From: Gordoniibacillus chartarius | Lineage (GTDB): Bacteria > Bacillota > Bacilli > Paenibacillales > NBRC-103111 | DNA: 64,000 nucleotides | Reading direction: 5' to 3' | Assembly: GCF_042432825.1 (NCBI RefSeq) | Contig: NZ_JBHLWN010000046.1 | Span: 60,588 to 124,587 of the forward strand | Part shown: positions 7,985-17,636 of the stretch, piece by piece | Position numbering within the stretch: position 1 is the stretch's first letter | Layout of the letters: each line of letters starts with the position of its first letter | The notes under the pieces: generated by a model | Database searches by the model: none | What the model was told of the DNA's origin: nothing | The model's input: only the letters and a program-made list of their open reading frames with translations | Made by a program: the position numbers and the translations under genes

Positions 7985-8436
7985 GTACCGGAAAGTCTAA
8001 GTTTCGCTCTATCCTTTGGCTGATTCGCTGCGGCAGCTACGAGCTGGAGGAGAGACGCCGAGCAACTGGCAGAACGACACGTAACCGGCTTAACGCCGCA
8101 ATCGCGCTGGGTCCATAGGATGGTGCAAGCCGTTTATCCATGGCTGGCGGCCGCAGAACTAATGAGGTGAGCAGGGGAATGGAGCGGAGCTCTTGCATGG
8201 CTGCTTGCGAAATTGAAAGCAAAAAACCTGGCCTCCTATAGAGACCAGGCAGCTGACTCGCCTAGATAACGGACTGGCAAGGCTCTATTTAAGCCGAGTC
8301 AAGACATTAGCAGGAAATAAAGGATTTACAGGGCTTTAATTTGACAAACTTGACTTGTGACAAGCCGAAATTCATGGTTCGCCAATAATTAACGCCCTCT
8401 CGTACCGCTATTCCCACTCTCTGCACACAAATCACC
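7985..8436. other. Long intergenic stretch with no recognisable gene
   Basis: No open frame here has a convincing start, composition or family. The only ordered structure is the minus-strand terminator-like hairpin at 8221-8249 and short repeated fragments of the TAGCGG/CCGCTA type near its right end. A decayed gene, a small minus-strand RNA ending at 8221, or dispersed intergenic repeat debris are all possible. Confidence 0.4.
8221..8249 (-). terminator. Isolated minus-strand terminator-like hairpin
   Basis: On the minus strand CCTGGTCTC pairs with GAGGCCAGG around a five-base loop with one mismatch, followed by TTTTTTGC. It lies 190 bases beyond a first terminator of the DUF1885 gene, so it may belong to an unannotated small transcript. 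Confidence 0.55.
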
Positions 8437-8461
8437 AAAATAGCGGATTGTGAAACCGCTA
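8437..8461 (-). terminator. Terminator of the DUF1885 gene
   Basis: On the minus strand TAGCGG and CCGCTA (8441-8446 and 8456-8461 on the plus strand) form a six-pair stem followed by TTTT, 30 bases after the DUF1885 stop codon. Confidence 0.5.
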
Positions 8462-8491
8462 AAGCTACCGTTCTGCTATATAATACTGTTG

Positions 8492-8920
8492 TTATTTGCG
8501 CGGATTGAAATACATCGTGCGTCCGTTAAACATGCGCAGCTCCGCCTTCCACAAGCGGGCCAAATATTTGCACAGCTCGTTGCCCTTCGCTTTATCGCCG
8601 TGCGTAGCGTCATCCGGCAGCGTAACCTGCACATACGTGCGGGGCTCCGCGCCGTCCTCTCCGGCAGCTTCGGTGCCGACGCCCATAAGAATATAGCGGT
8701 ACAGAGCGTCCTTACCCTTCAAGTAAAACCATTTGCCTTCGCCTTCCGGCTTCGACTCGATCGTGTAAGGAAAGCCGGCCTCGTCGTACTTCCAATCGAG
8801 CTGGGTGCCGGTCTTGGCCAGCTGATCTTTGTAAGCAAGCAGCTGCTGCTTCAGCTCGTCGACGGTTAGCGTCGCAATCGCGGAGCCTTGGACGAAACGG
8901 ATATATGCGCTCTGACTCAT
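8492..8920 (-). CDS. DUF1885 family protein
   Basis: A 142-residue soluble protein matching the remembered DUF1885 family of Bacillales. It starts SQSAYIRFVQGS, has a central FPYTIE...WFYLKGKDALYRYILMGVG, and ends in a conserved block (HGDKAKGNELCKYLARLWKAELRMFNGRTMYFNPRK, spread over about residues 107-142). The function is unknown. Its ribosome binding site is weak. It lies 64 bases downstream of speA on the same strand and may be co-transcribed. Confidence 0.78.
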   Translation of the reverse strand: MSQSAYIRFVQGSAIATLTVDELKQQLLAYKDQLAKTGTQLDWKYDEAGFPYTIESKPEGEGKWFYLKGKDALYRYILMGVGTEAAGEDGAEPRTYVQVTLPDDATHGDKAKGNELCKYLARLWKAELRMFNGRTMYFNPRK

Positions 8921-8984
8921 ATCGGTATGTGCACCTGCCCTGATAGGAATGGTTCATGCAAACACTTACATGACTTCTATCGTA

Positions 8985-10454
8985 TCAGAAAATGGCTTTC
9001 TCTTCCACAATGACCTTCACGAACTCGACGGAGCGGTCTTCCGGACCTTTCACCGGTAGGCCGACCTCGACGTGCTCGCTGATATAATCGATCAGAGACT
9101 GCGAAATCACTTCGCCCGGGAGCAAAATCGGAATGCCCGGCGGATAAACGTAAATGAATTCGGCGATAATGCGGCCGGCCGATTCTTTAAACGGTACGAC
9201 CTCCGTGTCGCCGTAGAATGCATCGCGCGGCCAGAGCGACAGCTGCGGAATTTCCGGAATGGAGATGACGAGCTCCTGCGCTTCGCGGTTTTGATGCTCC
9301 GCGGATAATGCCCGCAGCGCCGTCAGCAGCGTATCGAGATTTTCGCGCGTATCTCCCGGGGTGAACAGGCACAAGATGTTGTACATGTCGCTGAGCTCGA
9401 CTTCGATGTTGTACCGGTCGCGCAGCCAGTTCTCAACGTCATAGCCCGTGATGCCGAGATGACGGACGTGGATGCACACCTTGGTCGGGTCGTAATCGTA
9501 GGTTGCTTCCGTGCCGAGAATGTCTTCTCCGAAGCAGTACAAGCCGGGAATTTGATTGATTTCTTTGCGTGCGTATTGAGCGAGCTCAATCGTCCGTTCC
9601 GCGATTTCCCGGCCGTGCAGCGCCAGCTGCCTGCGAGCCGTATCGAGCGAAGCCAGCAAAATGTAAGACGTCGACGTGGTCGTCAGCATCGACATAATGG
9701 TTTGAATGCGCTTCGTATTGATCCGCGGCCCCTGAACGTTCAGAACGGAGCTTTGCGTCATCGAGCCGCCGAGCTTGTGCACGCTGGTCGCGGCCATGTC
9801 GGCACCGGCTTGCATGGCGGACATCGGAAGCTTGTCGTGAAAATGAATCAGCACCCCGTGAGCTTCGTCGACGAGGACCGGAATGTCGTAGCTGTGCACC
9901 AGCTCGACGATTTCCTTTAAGTTCGTGCAGACACCGAAATACGTCGGGTTAATAATCAGCACGGCCTTGGCGTCCGGATGCTTCTCGAGCGCTCTGCGCA
10001 CCGAGCGGGTCGTCACACCGTGGTCGATGCCCAGCCGTTCGTCGCGTACGGGGGACAGGAATACGGGACGCGCTCCCGCGAAAATAATGGCGGCCATAAC
10101 CGATTTATGGACGTTGCGGGGGACGATGATTTTGTCGCCCTCGCCGACAACGGATAAGATCATGGAAATGATGGCTCCGCTCGTGCCTTGTACGGAGAAG
10201 AACGTCTGCTCCGCACCGAAGGCCTTGGCGGCCAGCTTCTGCGCTTCTTCGATCACATGTGTCGGCTGATGCAGGTCATCCAGCGGCGCGATGTTGATCA
10301 AGTCGATCGACAAGGCGTTATCGCCGATGAACGAGCGAAATTCCGGGTCCATGCCGATCCCTTTCTTATGCCCGGGAATATGAAACTGAATTGGATTACG
10401 CTCCGCGTGCCGCTTCAACGCGGTAAATAACGGCGTACGTTCTTGATCTGTCAT
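8985..10454 (-). CDS. speA: Arginine decarboxylase (Orn/Lys/Arg decarboxylase family)
   Basis: A 489-residue PLP enzyme with close end-to-end resemblance to B. subtilis SpeA, which converts arginine to agmatine for polyamine synthesis. Visible features are the N-terminal FHIPGHKKG motif, FSVQGTSGA, DEAHG at the PLP-binding aspartate, the Schiff-base lysine in TSVHKLGGS, and a C-terminal domain of about 110 residues. Lysine decarboxylase activity cannot be excluded. ATG 10454 is chosen because AAAGGATGG is five bases upstream; the upstream ATG at 10463 abuts that site. No speB (agmatinase) is present. Confidence 0.9.
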   Translation of the reverse strand: MTDQERTPLFTALKRHAERNPIQFHIPGHKKGIGMDPEFRSFIGDNALSIDLINIAPLDDLHQPTHVIEEAQKLAAKAFGAEQTFFSVQGTSGAIISMILSVVGEGDKIIVPRNVHKSVMAAIIFAGARPVFLSPVRDERLGIDHGVTTRSVRRALEKHPDAKAVLIINPTYFGVCTNLKEIVELVHSYDIPVLVDEAHGVLIHFHDKLPMSAMQAGADMAATSVHKLGGSMTQSSVLNVQGPRINTKRIQTIMSMLTTTSTSYILLASLDTARRQLALHGREIAERTIELAQYARKEINQIPGLYCFGEDILGTEATYDYDPTKVCIHVRHLGITGYDVENWLRDRYNIEVELSDMYNILCLFTPGDTRENLDTLLTALRALSAEHQNREAQELVISIPEIPQLSLWPRDAFYGDTEVVPFKESAGRIIAEFIYVYPPGIPILLPGEVISQSLIDYISEHVEVGLPVKGPEDRSVEFVKVIVEEKAIF

Positions 10455-10623
10455 GGATCCCATCCTTTCTGCACCTGCTGCATCGCTTGTCTATATATGG
10501 CGGTGCCCACCCACAAACATCACGAGTATAGCAGAATGGGACGCGGATGCAAGTTTTTCTTTCATGATTTTGCAAAGAACGGCGAAAAATAACGACAAAG
10601 TCCGGTTGAAGGAGATGAAGGCG

Positions 10624-11892
10624 ATGGAAGCCTCGGCAGCAAAGAACGTGAAAACAGCCCTATTCTCGCCGTTCGTCATCAAGCTGCTGGTCATTATGTT
10701 CGTTGTGGAGTTCGTGAAGGGAGCGCTATTGCTGACGATTCTGCCTGTATATATGGCTGTAGTGCTCGGGGCGAGCGCATACGCCATCGGCTGGACGCTG
10801 GCCGCGCAATATATCGGAGACAACGCGCTGCGGGCGCCCGTCGGCTGGATTATCGACCGTATCGGGTACCGCGCCTGTATGCTGAGCGGGGTGTTGGTTA
10901 CGTTCGCATCGGTTGTGATCATTGCTGTTGCCGGACATTACGCATGGACGATTACCGCTTGTGCGCTGCTTGGGCTAGGTACGGCGCCGCTGTGGCCATG
11001 CGTCATCACCGGAGCGACGGAGGTGGCGGGCGACGAGGGCAAAGGAACCGTGCTCAGCGTCGTTCATCTGGCATGGCTGTCGGGGACAGGAATCGGGCCG
11101 GTCGTCATCAACTTTTTCCTGAAAGGCAGCGAATTCGGACCCGCTTTCCGGATCCTGCTCGGCTGTATGACGGTTGTCGTCGTTGTGGCGCTGCTGCTGC
11201 CCGGGCGAAAGCAGCGGGAGGCTGAAAGGGCTGCTAACATGGACGGGGACGGGAGCAAGGGGAACGGCAAGGGGTGGCTGGAGCATGCTTCAGCTTATTT
11301 CCGGGAGGTGCGCGCATCGCTGACGGTTTCGCCGCTGCTATTCCCGGCGATGTTCTTGCAGACGTTTGCGATCGGAATCCTTTCGCCGATATTGACGCTG
11401 TATGCCCGGCAGGAGCTTTCGCTGACGCCGACCCAGTTCAGTCTGTTTTTAATCGCCGGGGGAGCGGTAACCGTAGTGCTGCTTGTTCCGGTCGGCAAGC
11501 TGGTCGACAAGTATGGAACGAAGTTCTTCCTGGCGGCTGGCTTCGGTCTCGGAGCAGCGACGCTGTTTCTGTTTACTTTCACAAGATCGCTTTATGTGCT
11601 TTACGGTTATGTGACACTGATCGGGATGGCCTACGCCTGCATTATTCCGGCCTGGAACGTCTTGATCGCCGCGGCCGTTCCGGAGGAAAAGCGGGGGGCG
11701 ATTTGGGGCTTTTTCTTAACCATTGAGGGGCTGGGCAGCGTCATCGGACCGATCGTTTCCGGCAAGCTGTGGGATGTATTCGGCCCTCGCGTGCCGTTTA
11801 TGACGAGCGGCGGCGTGCTCGCTTTGCTGTTCGTGCTGCAGCTTTTGCTCGTGCAAAGGAGCGGTAAGGAGGAGCGTATGAAGGCGGGCTGA
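10624..11892 (+). CDS. Major facilitator superfamily transporter
   Basis: A 422-residue protein with twelve predicted membrane helices and a central hydrophilic loop (about residues 190-220). The first half contains the MFS loop 2-3 motif in degenerate form (APVGWIIDRIGYR), and the second half has the matching VPVGKLVDKYGTK, as expected from internal duplication. It is probably a drug or small-molecule exporter; the substrate is unknown. Start ATG 10624 has AAGGAG nine bases upstream; the ATG at 10615 overlaps it. The gene is divergent from speA. Confidence 0.85.
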   Translation: MEASAAKNVKTALFSPFVIKLLVIMFVVEFVKGALLLTILPVYMAVVLGASAYAIGWTLAAQYIGDNALRAPVGWIIDRIGYRACMLSGVLVTFASVVIIAVAGHYAWTITACALLGLGTAPLWPCVITGATEVAGDEGKGTVLSVVHLAWLSGTGIGPVVINFFLKGSEFGPAFRILLGCMTVVVVVALLLPGRKQREAERAANMDGDGSKGNGKGWLEHASAYFREVRASLTVSPLLFPAMFLQTFAIGILSPILTLYARQELSLTPTQFSLFLIAGGAVTVVLLVPVGKLVDKYGTKFFLAAGFGLGAATLFLFTFTRSLYVLYGYVTLIGMAYACIIPAWNVLIAAAVPEEKRGAIWGFFLTIEGLGSVIGPIVSGKLWDVFGPRVPFMTSGGVLALLFVLQLLLVQRSGKEERMKAG

Positions 11893-12002
11893 GGATTGGA
11901 CATGCGACGGCAGCTAACGGTTTTTCTTCGGCTGTTGGATGTCAAGTCAAGGTTCCAAGCATTTGCCGTCCAGGAGCGGATGAGACGTAATCCGCCATAC
12001 AC

Positions 12003-12033
12003 GGCAAAACACCGCCCCGAACAGGCGGTGTTT
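12003..12033 (-). terminator. Hairpin between MFS and exported-protein genes
   Basis: AAACACCGCC (12007-12016) and GGCGGTGTTT (12024-12033) form a ten-pair stem. On the minus strand it is followed by TTTTGCC and sits 11 bases past the stop of the 12045 gene; it could also serve the MFS gene. Confidence 0.7.
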
Positions 12034-12044
12034 GCTGCCGTAAC

Positions 12045-12761
12045 TTACTGCGCCGAACGCTTGCGGTCGATCCAACGCTCCAGCTTCGGCGTCATCAGCT
12101 CCTGCAGCTTGGCCATCAGCTGCTCGCGGCCGATGCCCTTGCCCGCTGCAATCTCCGTGAGCGACTTGCCCGATTTCAACTGCCGGCGAAGCTCCGCTTC
12201 GGTAATCCCCAGCATAGCGGCCAGCTGCTCCGGATCCGGCTTCAAGAAGTCCCGCCTCTTATGCATATGCATGGAATGCATATCCAGCAAGTTCTTCTCG
12301 GCAATCATGTAGCTCAGATGCCGGCCCATGTTCTGCTTCATTTTCTCAGCCTTGGCTGCGTCCAGCTTGCCTGCCTTCACCGCTTCGTCAATTCGGGCAT
12401 TGCGCAGCTGCAGCAGCTTGGCCGTCAAATCGTCGCTGCTCATTCCGCGCTCCTTGGCCACATCGGCAAGCGAAACGCCCTTCTTCAGCTTGTCAATCAG
12501 CTCGTTCTCCTTCATGCGGAGTACGGAGGCAGCTTCCGCGACAATCGGCGGCGCGCCGTCATGCGATTTGGCGCTGCGGGGCTCGGCGGTTTCCTTGCGG
12601 TCCTGCCTGGGCGCAGTAGCCTGGGGCTGACTGGAGGAGGACGCTACCGCTGCCGACAGCGCAGCGGTAGCCGTTCCCGGCACTCCTATGTACATTCCGC
12701 CTGCGGCGCAGGTTAGCGCCAAGGTACCGGCAAACAGGCGCGCTGCAAAGATTCGTTTCAT
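12045..12761 (-). CDS. Exported protein with two helical repeats
   Basis: A 238-residue protein. A signal peptide spans residues 1-34 (KRIFAARLF start, cleavage near ATA-A). A low-complexity linker (about 35-72, Ser/Ala/Pro/Gln-rich) is followed by two copies of a roughly 42-residue helical unit, one around 73-118 (ASVLRMKENELIDKLKKG then SLADVAKERGMSSDDL) and one around 180-223 (AAMLGITEAELRRQLKSG then SLTEIAAGKGIGREQL). A His/Met-rich segment (MHSMHMHKRR) lies between them. Such repeats resemble small helix-turn-helix-like units found in exported Paenibacillus proteins of unknown role. RBS GAGGTG precedes ATG 12761. Confidence 0.7.
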   Translation of the reverse strand: MKRIFAARLFAGTLALTCAAGGMYIGVPGTATAALSAAVASSSSQPQATAPRQDRKETAEPRSAKSHDGAPPIVAEAASVLRMKENELIDKLKKGVSLADVAKERGMSSDDLTAKLLQLRNARIDEAVKAGKLDAAKAEKMKQNMGRHLSYMIAEKNLLDMHSMHMHKRRDFLKPDPEQLAAMLGITEAELRRQLKSGKSLTEIAAGKGIGREQLMAKLQELMTPKLERWIDRKRSAQ

Positions 12762-12868
12762 AAGATGTTCACCTCTCTAGACTAGTCGGATTCGCATCTT
12801 AGTCTATACAGGCAGGCTGCATTCTACGTAAGCAAACCTTAATCTCAGATAAAAAATGAAAAAAACGA

Positions 12869-13525
12869 TCACCCCGCCGTCATCCGGTAGATCGGCGCAA
12901 GCGTTTCGAACGTTTGCAGCGCTTCCCGGATGAACCGTTCCCCGTCTTCCACAATGGGTGAACCCGCCGGAAAGGTGCGTCCGATCAGCAGCTCCGCTTT
13001 CTTGACATCGTGGAACCGCTGGACGGCGTCGCGCCAGCCGGACTCGCCAAGCTCTTGCAGCGTCACGTTCGTTTTCTTCATATGATCGAATGACAGCTGA
13101 TAGCCGCCGTCTAGCAGCTGAAGCACGTCGTCCGTTTGGTCCAGCAAACGCCGGGCCATCTGCTGCTTGTTCGGCAGTTCGTAAATATAGGCAAGCCAAA
13201 CGAAAACATGATCGTCGAATAGGCCGATTTGAAAATGCGGATGCTGCTTGTAGCCCCGCTTATCGTGTGCAAACGCCATCCAAGTGTCAACAGGCGCATT
13301 GACCGTACGGCGGGCATGCTTGGCAATATGAAGATACAGCTCGGTACCGGCAAAGGCTGACAGGGGCTGGATCAGCTCGGCGGCAATGGCCCGGAATTTC
13401 GGTTGAATCCGAGTCCGGATCGCTTCCATGCGCGGCTCCAAGCCGTCGATATGAAAGGAGCCGAAATCTTCGGCGGCAAAACCGGTAAACGGGTCGGATA
13501 CGGGAACAACTGGAATTGAACTCAT
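12869..13525 (-). CDS. DUF1054 / YktB family protein (UPF0637)
   Basis: A 218-residue protein matching the YktB family. Typical segments are GFAAEDFGSFHIDGLEPRMEAI at the N-terminus, the central WMAFAHDKRGYKQHPHFQIGLFDDHVFVW and a C-terminal AELLIGRTFP. A structure of a YktB relative is known but no function. ATG 13525 is preferred over an upstream in-frame ATG at 13573 because GAGAGAGG precedes it and the extension has no family resemblance. It is monocistronic. Confidence 0.82.
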   Translation of the reverse strand: MSSIPVVPVSDPFTGFAAEDFGSFHIDGLEPRMEAIRTRIQPKFRAIAAELIQPLSAFAGTELYLHIAKHARRTVNAPVDTWMAFAHDKRGYKQHPHFQIGLFDDHVFVWLAYIYELPNKQQMARRLLDQTDDVLQLLDGGYQLSFDHMKKTNVTLQELGESGWRDAVQRFHDVKKAELLIGRTFPAGSPIVEDGERFIREALQTFETLAPIYRMTAG

Positions 13526-13585
13526 AGCGTTAAGGCCTCTCTCTGCATAAAAAATAATGAAATCGCGACACATAGCTAACTATAT

Positions 13586-13616
13586 CAAGAAAATACCCCT
13601 CCGCAAAGCGAAGGGG
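13586..13616 (-). terminator. Terminator after the WGxxGxxG-CTERM gene
   Basis: On the minus strand CCCCTTCGC pairs with GCGGAGGGG around a three-base loop (plus-strand arms 13596-13604 and 13608-13616), followed by TATTTTCTTG. Confidence 0.65.
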
Positions 13617-13629
13617 CAGTCCTATCGGA

Positions 13630-14481
<852 letters not shown>

Positions 14482-14663
14482 TTCGGTCCATCCATCCTCT
14501 CGTCTAGTAGATAGGCAATGGTCGCCTTGATCTTAGGTTGCCCCGCCGATTTGACGATATCAAAGCGGATTGTTGCCAGAATAGGTTTGAAGTTGTACAC
14601 TTAACAGTTAAGAGTGTAACGCAAATTACTAGATGTACATGCCTTAAGGGAGGGTACCGGAAA

Positions 14664-16349
14664 GTGGAAAAAGCTCGTATGCGCAGTGATATGATCAAGA
14701 AAGGCTTCGACCGGGCACCGCACCGCAGCTTGCTGCGTGCGGCCGGCGTTAAAGAAGAGGATTTCGGCAAGCCGTTCATCGCGGTCTGCAACTCTTATAT
14801 CGATATCGTTCCGGGTCACGTGCATTTGCAGGAATTCGGCAAAATCGTCAAAGAAGCGATTCGCGAAGCCGGAGGCGTGCCGTTCGAGTTCAATACGATC
14901 GGCGTTGATGACGGCATTGCGATGGGCCATATCGGCATGCGCTACTCGCTGCCGAGCCGCGAAATCATTGCCGACTCGCTGGAAACGGTCGTCAACGCGC
15001 ATTGGTTCGACGGCATGGTGTGTATCCCGAACTGCGACAAAATCACTCCCGGAATGATGATGGGTGCGCTGCGCGTCAACATTCCGACCGTATTCGTCAG
15101 CGGCGGTCCGATGAAAGCCGGCAAAGACAGCTCCGGCCGCTCGATCTCGCTCTCCTCGGTATTCGAGGGCGTCGGCGCATACCAGGCCGGCAAGATCGAC
15201 GAGAAGGGACTGCTTGAGCTGGAGCAATACGGCTGTCCGACTTGCGGCTCGTGCTCCGGCATGTTCACGGCAAACTCGATGAACTGTCTGGCTGAAGGTC
15301 TCGGCCTCGCGCTGCCGGGCAACGGCACTATTCTCGCCATCTGGGAAGAGCGCAAGGAGTTCGTGAAGCAATCGGCGAAGCAGCTGATGGAGCTGATCAA
15401 GCAGGACATCAAGCCGCGGGATATCGTGACGATCGAAGCGATCGACAACGCGTTTGCGCTCGATATGGCGATGGGCGGATCGACGAATACGGTTCTGCAC
15501 ACACTCGCGCTTGCTCATGAAGCGGGCATCGACTATCCGATCGAACGCATCAACGAAATCGCCAAGCGGGTACCGCATCTGGCCAAAATCGCTCCGGCGT
15601 CCGATTATCATATCGAGGATGTGCACCATGCGGGCGGCGTCAGCGCGATTCTGAACGAGCTGTTCAAGAAAGAAGGAGCGCTGTTCGGCGACCGGATTAC
15701 GGTAACGGGCAAGACCCTCCGCGAAAATGTGGCCGGCCACGAAATCAAGAACACGGACGTCATCCGTACGATCGATAACCCGCATTCCGAGCAAGGCGGA
15801 CTTGCCGTCCTGTTCGGCAATGTCGCACCGGAAGGCAGCATCATCAAAGTCGGTGCCGTAGACAAATCCGTCGGCAGCAAGTTTGTCGGCCAGGCAATCT
15901 GCTTCGACTCCCAGGACGACGCGCTGTACGGCATCGCCAACGGCAAAGTGAAGGAAGGCCATGTTGTCATCATCCGCTACGAAGGGCCTAAAGGCGGTCC
16001 GGGCATGCCGGAGATGCTCGCTCCGACGTCTCAGATCGTCGGTATGGGTCTCGGCGCCAAAGTAGCACTGATTACCGACGGACGCTTCTCGGGCGCATCC
16101 CGCGGCATCTCCATCGGCCACGTTTCTCCGGAAGCTGCAGAGGGCGGACCGATTGCGTTCATCGAAGACGGCGACACGATTGAAATCGATCTTCAGGAGC
16201 GCACGATCAACCTGCAGGTGGCGGACGACGTGCTGGCCGCGCGCAAAGCGAACTGGAAAGGCTTCGAGCCGAAAATTACGTCCGGTTACCTTGGCCGCTA
16301 TTCCAAGCTCGTTACGAACGCCTCCTCGGGCGGCGTTATGAAAATTTAA
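14664..16349 (+). CDS. ilvD: Dihydroxy-acid dehydratase
   Basis: A 561-residue iron-sulfur dehydratase of branched-chain amino acid synthesis. It converts 2,3-dihydroxy-isovalerate and 2,3-dihydroxy-3-methylvalerate to the 2-keto acids. It closely follows B. subtilis IlvD: IPNCDKITPGM and CPTCGSCSGMF supply cluster cysteines, and the C-terminal DGRFSGASRG is the conserved substrate region. GTG 14664 is chosen because AAGGGAGG lies ten bases upstream; the ATG at 14679 is too far away. It stands alone, apart from the rest of the ilv genes, with no T-box leader visible in the 182 bases upstream. Confidence 0.93.
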   Translation: MEKARMRSDMIKKGFDRAPHRSLLRAAGVKEEDFGKPFIAVCNSYIDIVPGHVHLQEFGKIVKEAIREAGGVPFEFNTIGVDDGIAMGHIGMRYSLPSREIIADSLETVVNAHWFDGMVCIPNCDKITPGMMMGALRVNIPTVFVSGGPMKAGKDSSGRSISLSSVFEGVGAYQAGKIDEKGLLELEQYGCPTCGSCSGMFTANSMNCLAEGLGLALPGNGTILAIWEERKEFVKQSAKQLMELIKQDIKPRDIVTIEAIDNAFALDMAMGGSTNTVLHTLALAHEAGIDYPIERINEIAKRVPHLAKIAPASDYHIEDVHHAGGVSAILNELFKKEGALFGDRITVTGKTLRENVAGHEIKNTDVIRTIDNPHSEQGGLAVLFGNVAPEGSIIKVGAVDKSVGSKFVGQAICFDSQDDALYGIANGKVKEGHVVIIRYEGPKGGPGMPEMLAPTSQIVGMGLGAKVALITDGRFSGASRGISIGHVSPEAAEGGPIAFIEDGDTIEIDLQERTINLQVADDVLAARKANWKGFEPKITSGYLGRYSKLVTNASSGGVMKI

Positions 16350-16361
16350 GCTGATAACCGT

Positions 16362-16397
16362 CCCTCCTCTCGCTTAAATAGGCGAAGGAGGGATTTT
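16362..16397 (+). terminator. Terminator after ilvD
   Basis: CCCTCCTCTCGC (16362-16373) pairs with GCGAAGGAGGG (16382-16392), with one bulge, followed by ATTTTC. Confidence 0.75.
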
Positions 16398-16527
16398 CAT
16401 GTCGAGCCGTTTCGTCCGTTTATCGGAAGGGGCGGCTTTTGTCATCGATACAAAGTCATGTTCGAAGAAGGAAAATGTTGATTTTTGCCGAATACAGGAA
16501 GAGGATGTGATAAGGAAGGAGCCTGAC

Positions 16528-17403
16528 ATGAAAAGAAACAAATGGTTATTGACGCTCGGGATGACCGCTGCTTTCAGTGCAGTGTTCACTGCAGGAGCAT
16601 ACGCCGACGACGTTCTGGAGCAGGTGCAAGCATATCTTCGTCCCGATTTTCAAATTATTGTCGATGGCGCGACGGTCGTCTTCGAGGAGCCGCCGCTCAT
16701 TTATAACGATAAGACATATTTACCTCTCAAGGACCTCGGGCAGTCGCTCGGCGCCCAAGTGATTTGGAAAGGCGAAACGAAATCGATCTACGTAAACAGC
16801 CGGCTTATCCCGCAGCAGCAGGAGGAGGAAGAACAAGCTTACGAGCAGGTTGCGATGTCGTGGCCGACGGCAAATTACGTCGATTACTTGGGCGGTACGT
16901 ATATCCTTCTCCAATTTAGAGGAGCCAAAGAAGCGCTTTACCGTGAATCCGATTTGATCGCGATGGGCGTCGATGTAGGGGGGCTTCGCAAAGTCCAAGA
17001 CAAATATACGAAGTGGGTATTTGTTCCCCAAAGTGAAGTCGACAAGCGTCTAAAGCAGAAATTTACTGTGAATTATACAATACAAACGAATTACAGCTCC
17101 GGTCCGGTAGACGAGAAGGATCCGAAGAAGCTGAAAGCGATTCAGGCTTTTATGAAAGACTGGAGCACCAGTCCAACGAACAACCCGCCGGTGTACACCC
17201 AATTTATTGTTGCCGACAAAACGGACGAGCCGGATACCTATCGACTGCTGGGGATGGAAAACGGCCACTTGTACTATTACTTTGTCAATCTGAAAATACT
17301 TGATAAGAACAATCCGGACGCCGAATACATTAGAGACTACAAGAAAGAAGATATCCAAGCCGGATACCCCGATGAAAATCCTTACAATACATATGGCCGT
17401 TAA
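16528..17403 (+). CDS. Exported protein with a copper-amine-oxidase N-terminal-like domain
   Basis: A 291-residue exported protein. The signal peptide spans residues 1-27 (KRNKWLL start, cleavage near AYA-D). Residues about 42-92 form the copper amine oxidase N-terminal-like domain (IIVDGATVVFEEPPLIYNDKTYLPLKDLGQSLGAQVIW), non-catalytic in this context. A Gln/Glu-rich linker (QQQEEEEQ) leads to a C-terminal region of about 190 residues with aromatic-rich beta-strand patterns and no family I recognise. ATG 16528 has AAGGAAGGAG six bases upstream; longer in-frame starts lack a ribosome binding site and would bury the signal peptide. Confidence 0.75.
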   Translation: MKRNKWLLTLGMTAAFSAVFTAGAYADDVLEQVQAYLRPDFQIIVDGATVVFEEPPLIYNDKTYLPLKDLGQSLGAQVIWKGETKSIYVNSRLIPQQQEEEEQAYEQVAMSWPTANYVDYLGGTYILLQFRGAKEALYRESDLIAMGVDVGGLRKVQDKYTKWVFVPQSEVDKRLKQKFTVNYTIQTNYSSGPVDEKDPKKLKAIQAFMKDWSTSPTNNPPVYTQFIVADKTDEPDTYRLLGMENGHLYYYFVNLKILDKNNPDAEYIRDYKKEDIQAGYPDENPYNTYGR

Positions 17404-17411
17404 CATGTAGC

Positions 17412-17456
17412 CGCTCCCGTTCCTGCCGACAGGCAGGACGGGGGCGATTTGCTTTT
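17412..17456 (+). terminator. Terminator after the 16528 gene
   Basis: A stem of about 15 pairs: CGCTCCCGTTCCTGCC (17412-17427) with GGCAGGACGGGGGCG (17432-17446), GACA loop, then ATTTGCTTTT. Confidence 0.8.
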
Positions 17457-17516
17457 GTGGAAAAAATCACGTATTCCGCAGGCCATTCCTGGCAATAAAT
17501 GTGTCAATAAACCAAG

Positions 17517-17545
17517 TTGCACAAACATATGAATCATAATAAGAT
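17517..17545 (+). promoter_or_regulatory. SigA promoter of the 17637 gene
   Basis: TTGCAC (17517-17522) and TAAGAT (17540-17545) with a 17-base spacer. It lies in the gap after a terminator and drives the gene at 17637. Confidence 0.65.
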
Positions 17546-17581
17546 AGAGGTAAGCGGAGGAGTTGTCTAAATATTCATTCA

Positions 17582-17595
17582 ACTAAACGCTTTCA
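17582..17595 (-). promoter_or_regulatory. Possible CcpA operator in the 17637 leader
   Basis: Reads TGAAAGCGTTTAGT on the minus strand, matching the cre consensus except in the last two bases. It lies about 35-50 bases downstream of the predicted -10, where CcpA would act as a roadblock. Confidence 0.35.
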
Positions 17596-17636
17596 TGCTA
17601 TCGAAACTGAGCTTGACTCCCGAGGAGGGGATAGCC

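Noticed and set aside
8037..8222. A 61-codon minus-strand open frame in the gap before the DUF1885 gene
   Set aside because: Composition is unlike neighbouring genes, there is no good ribosome binding site, and a terminator lies at its start.
14482..14663. T-box or other leader controlling ilvD
   Set aside because: The invariant T-box core is absent and there is no terminator-like structure before the start codon.
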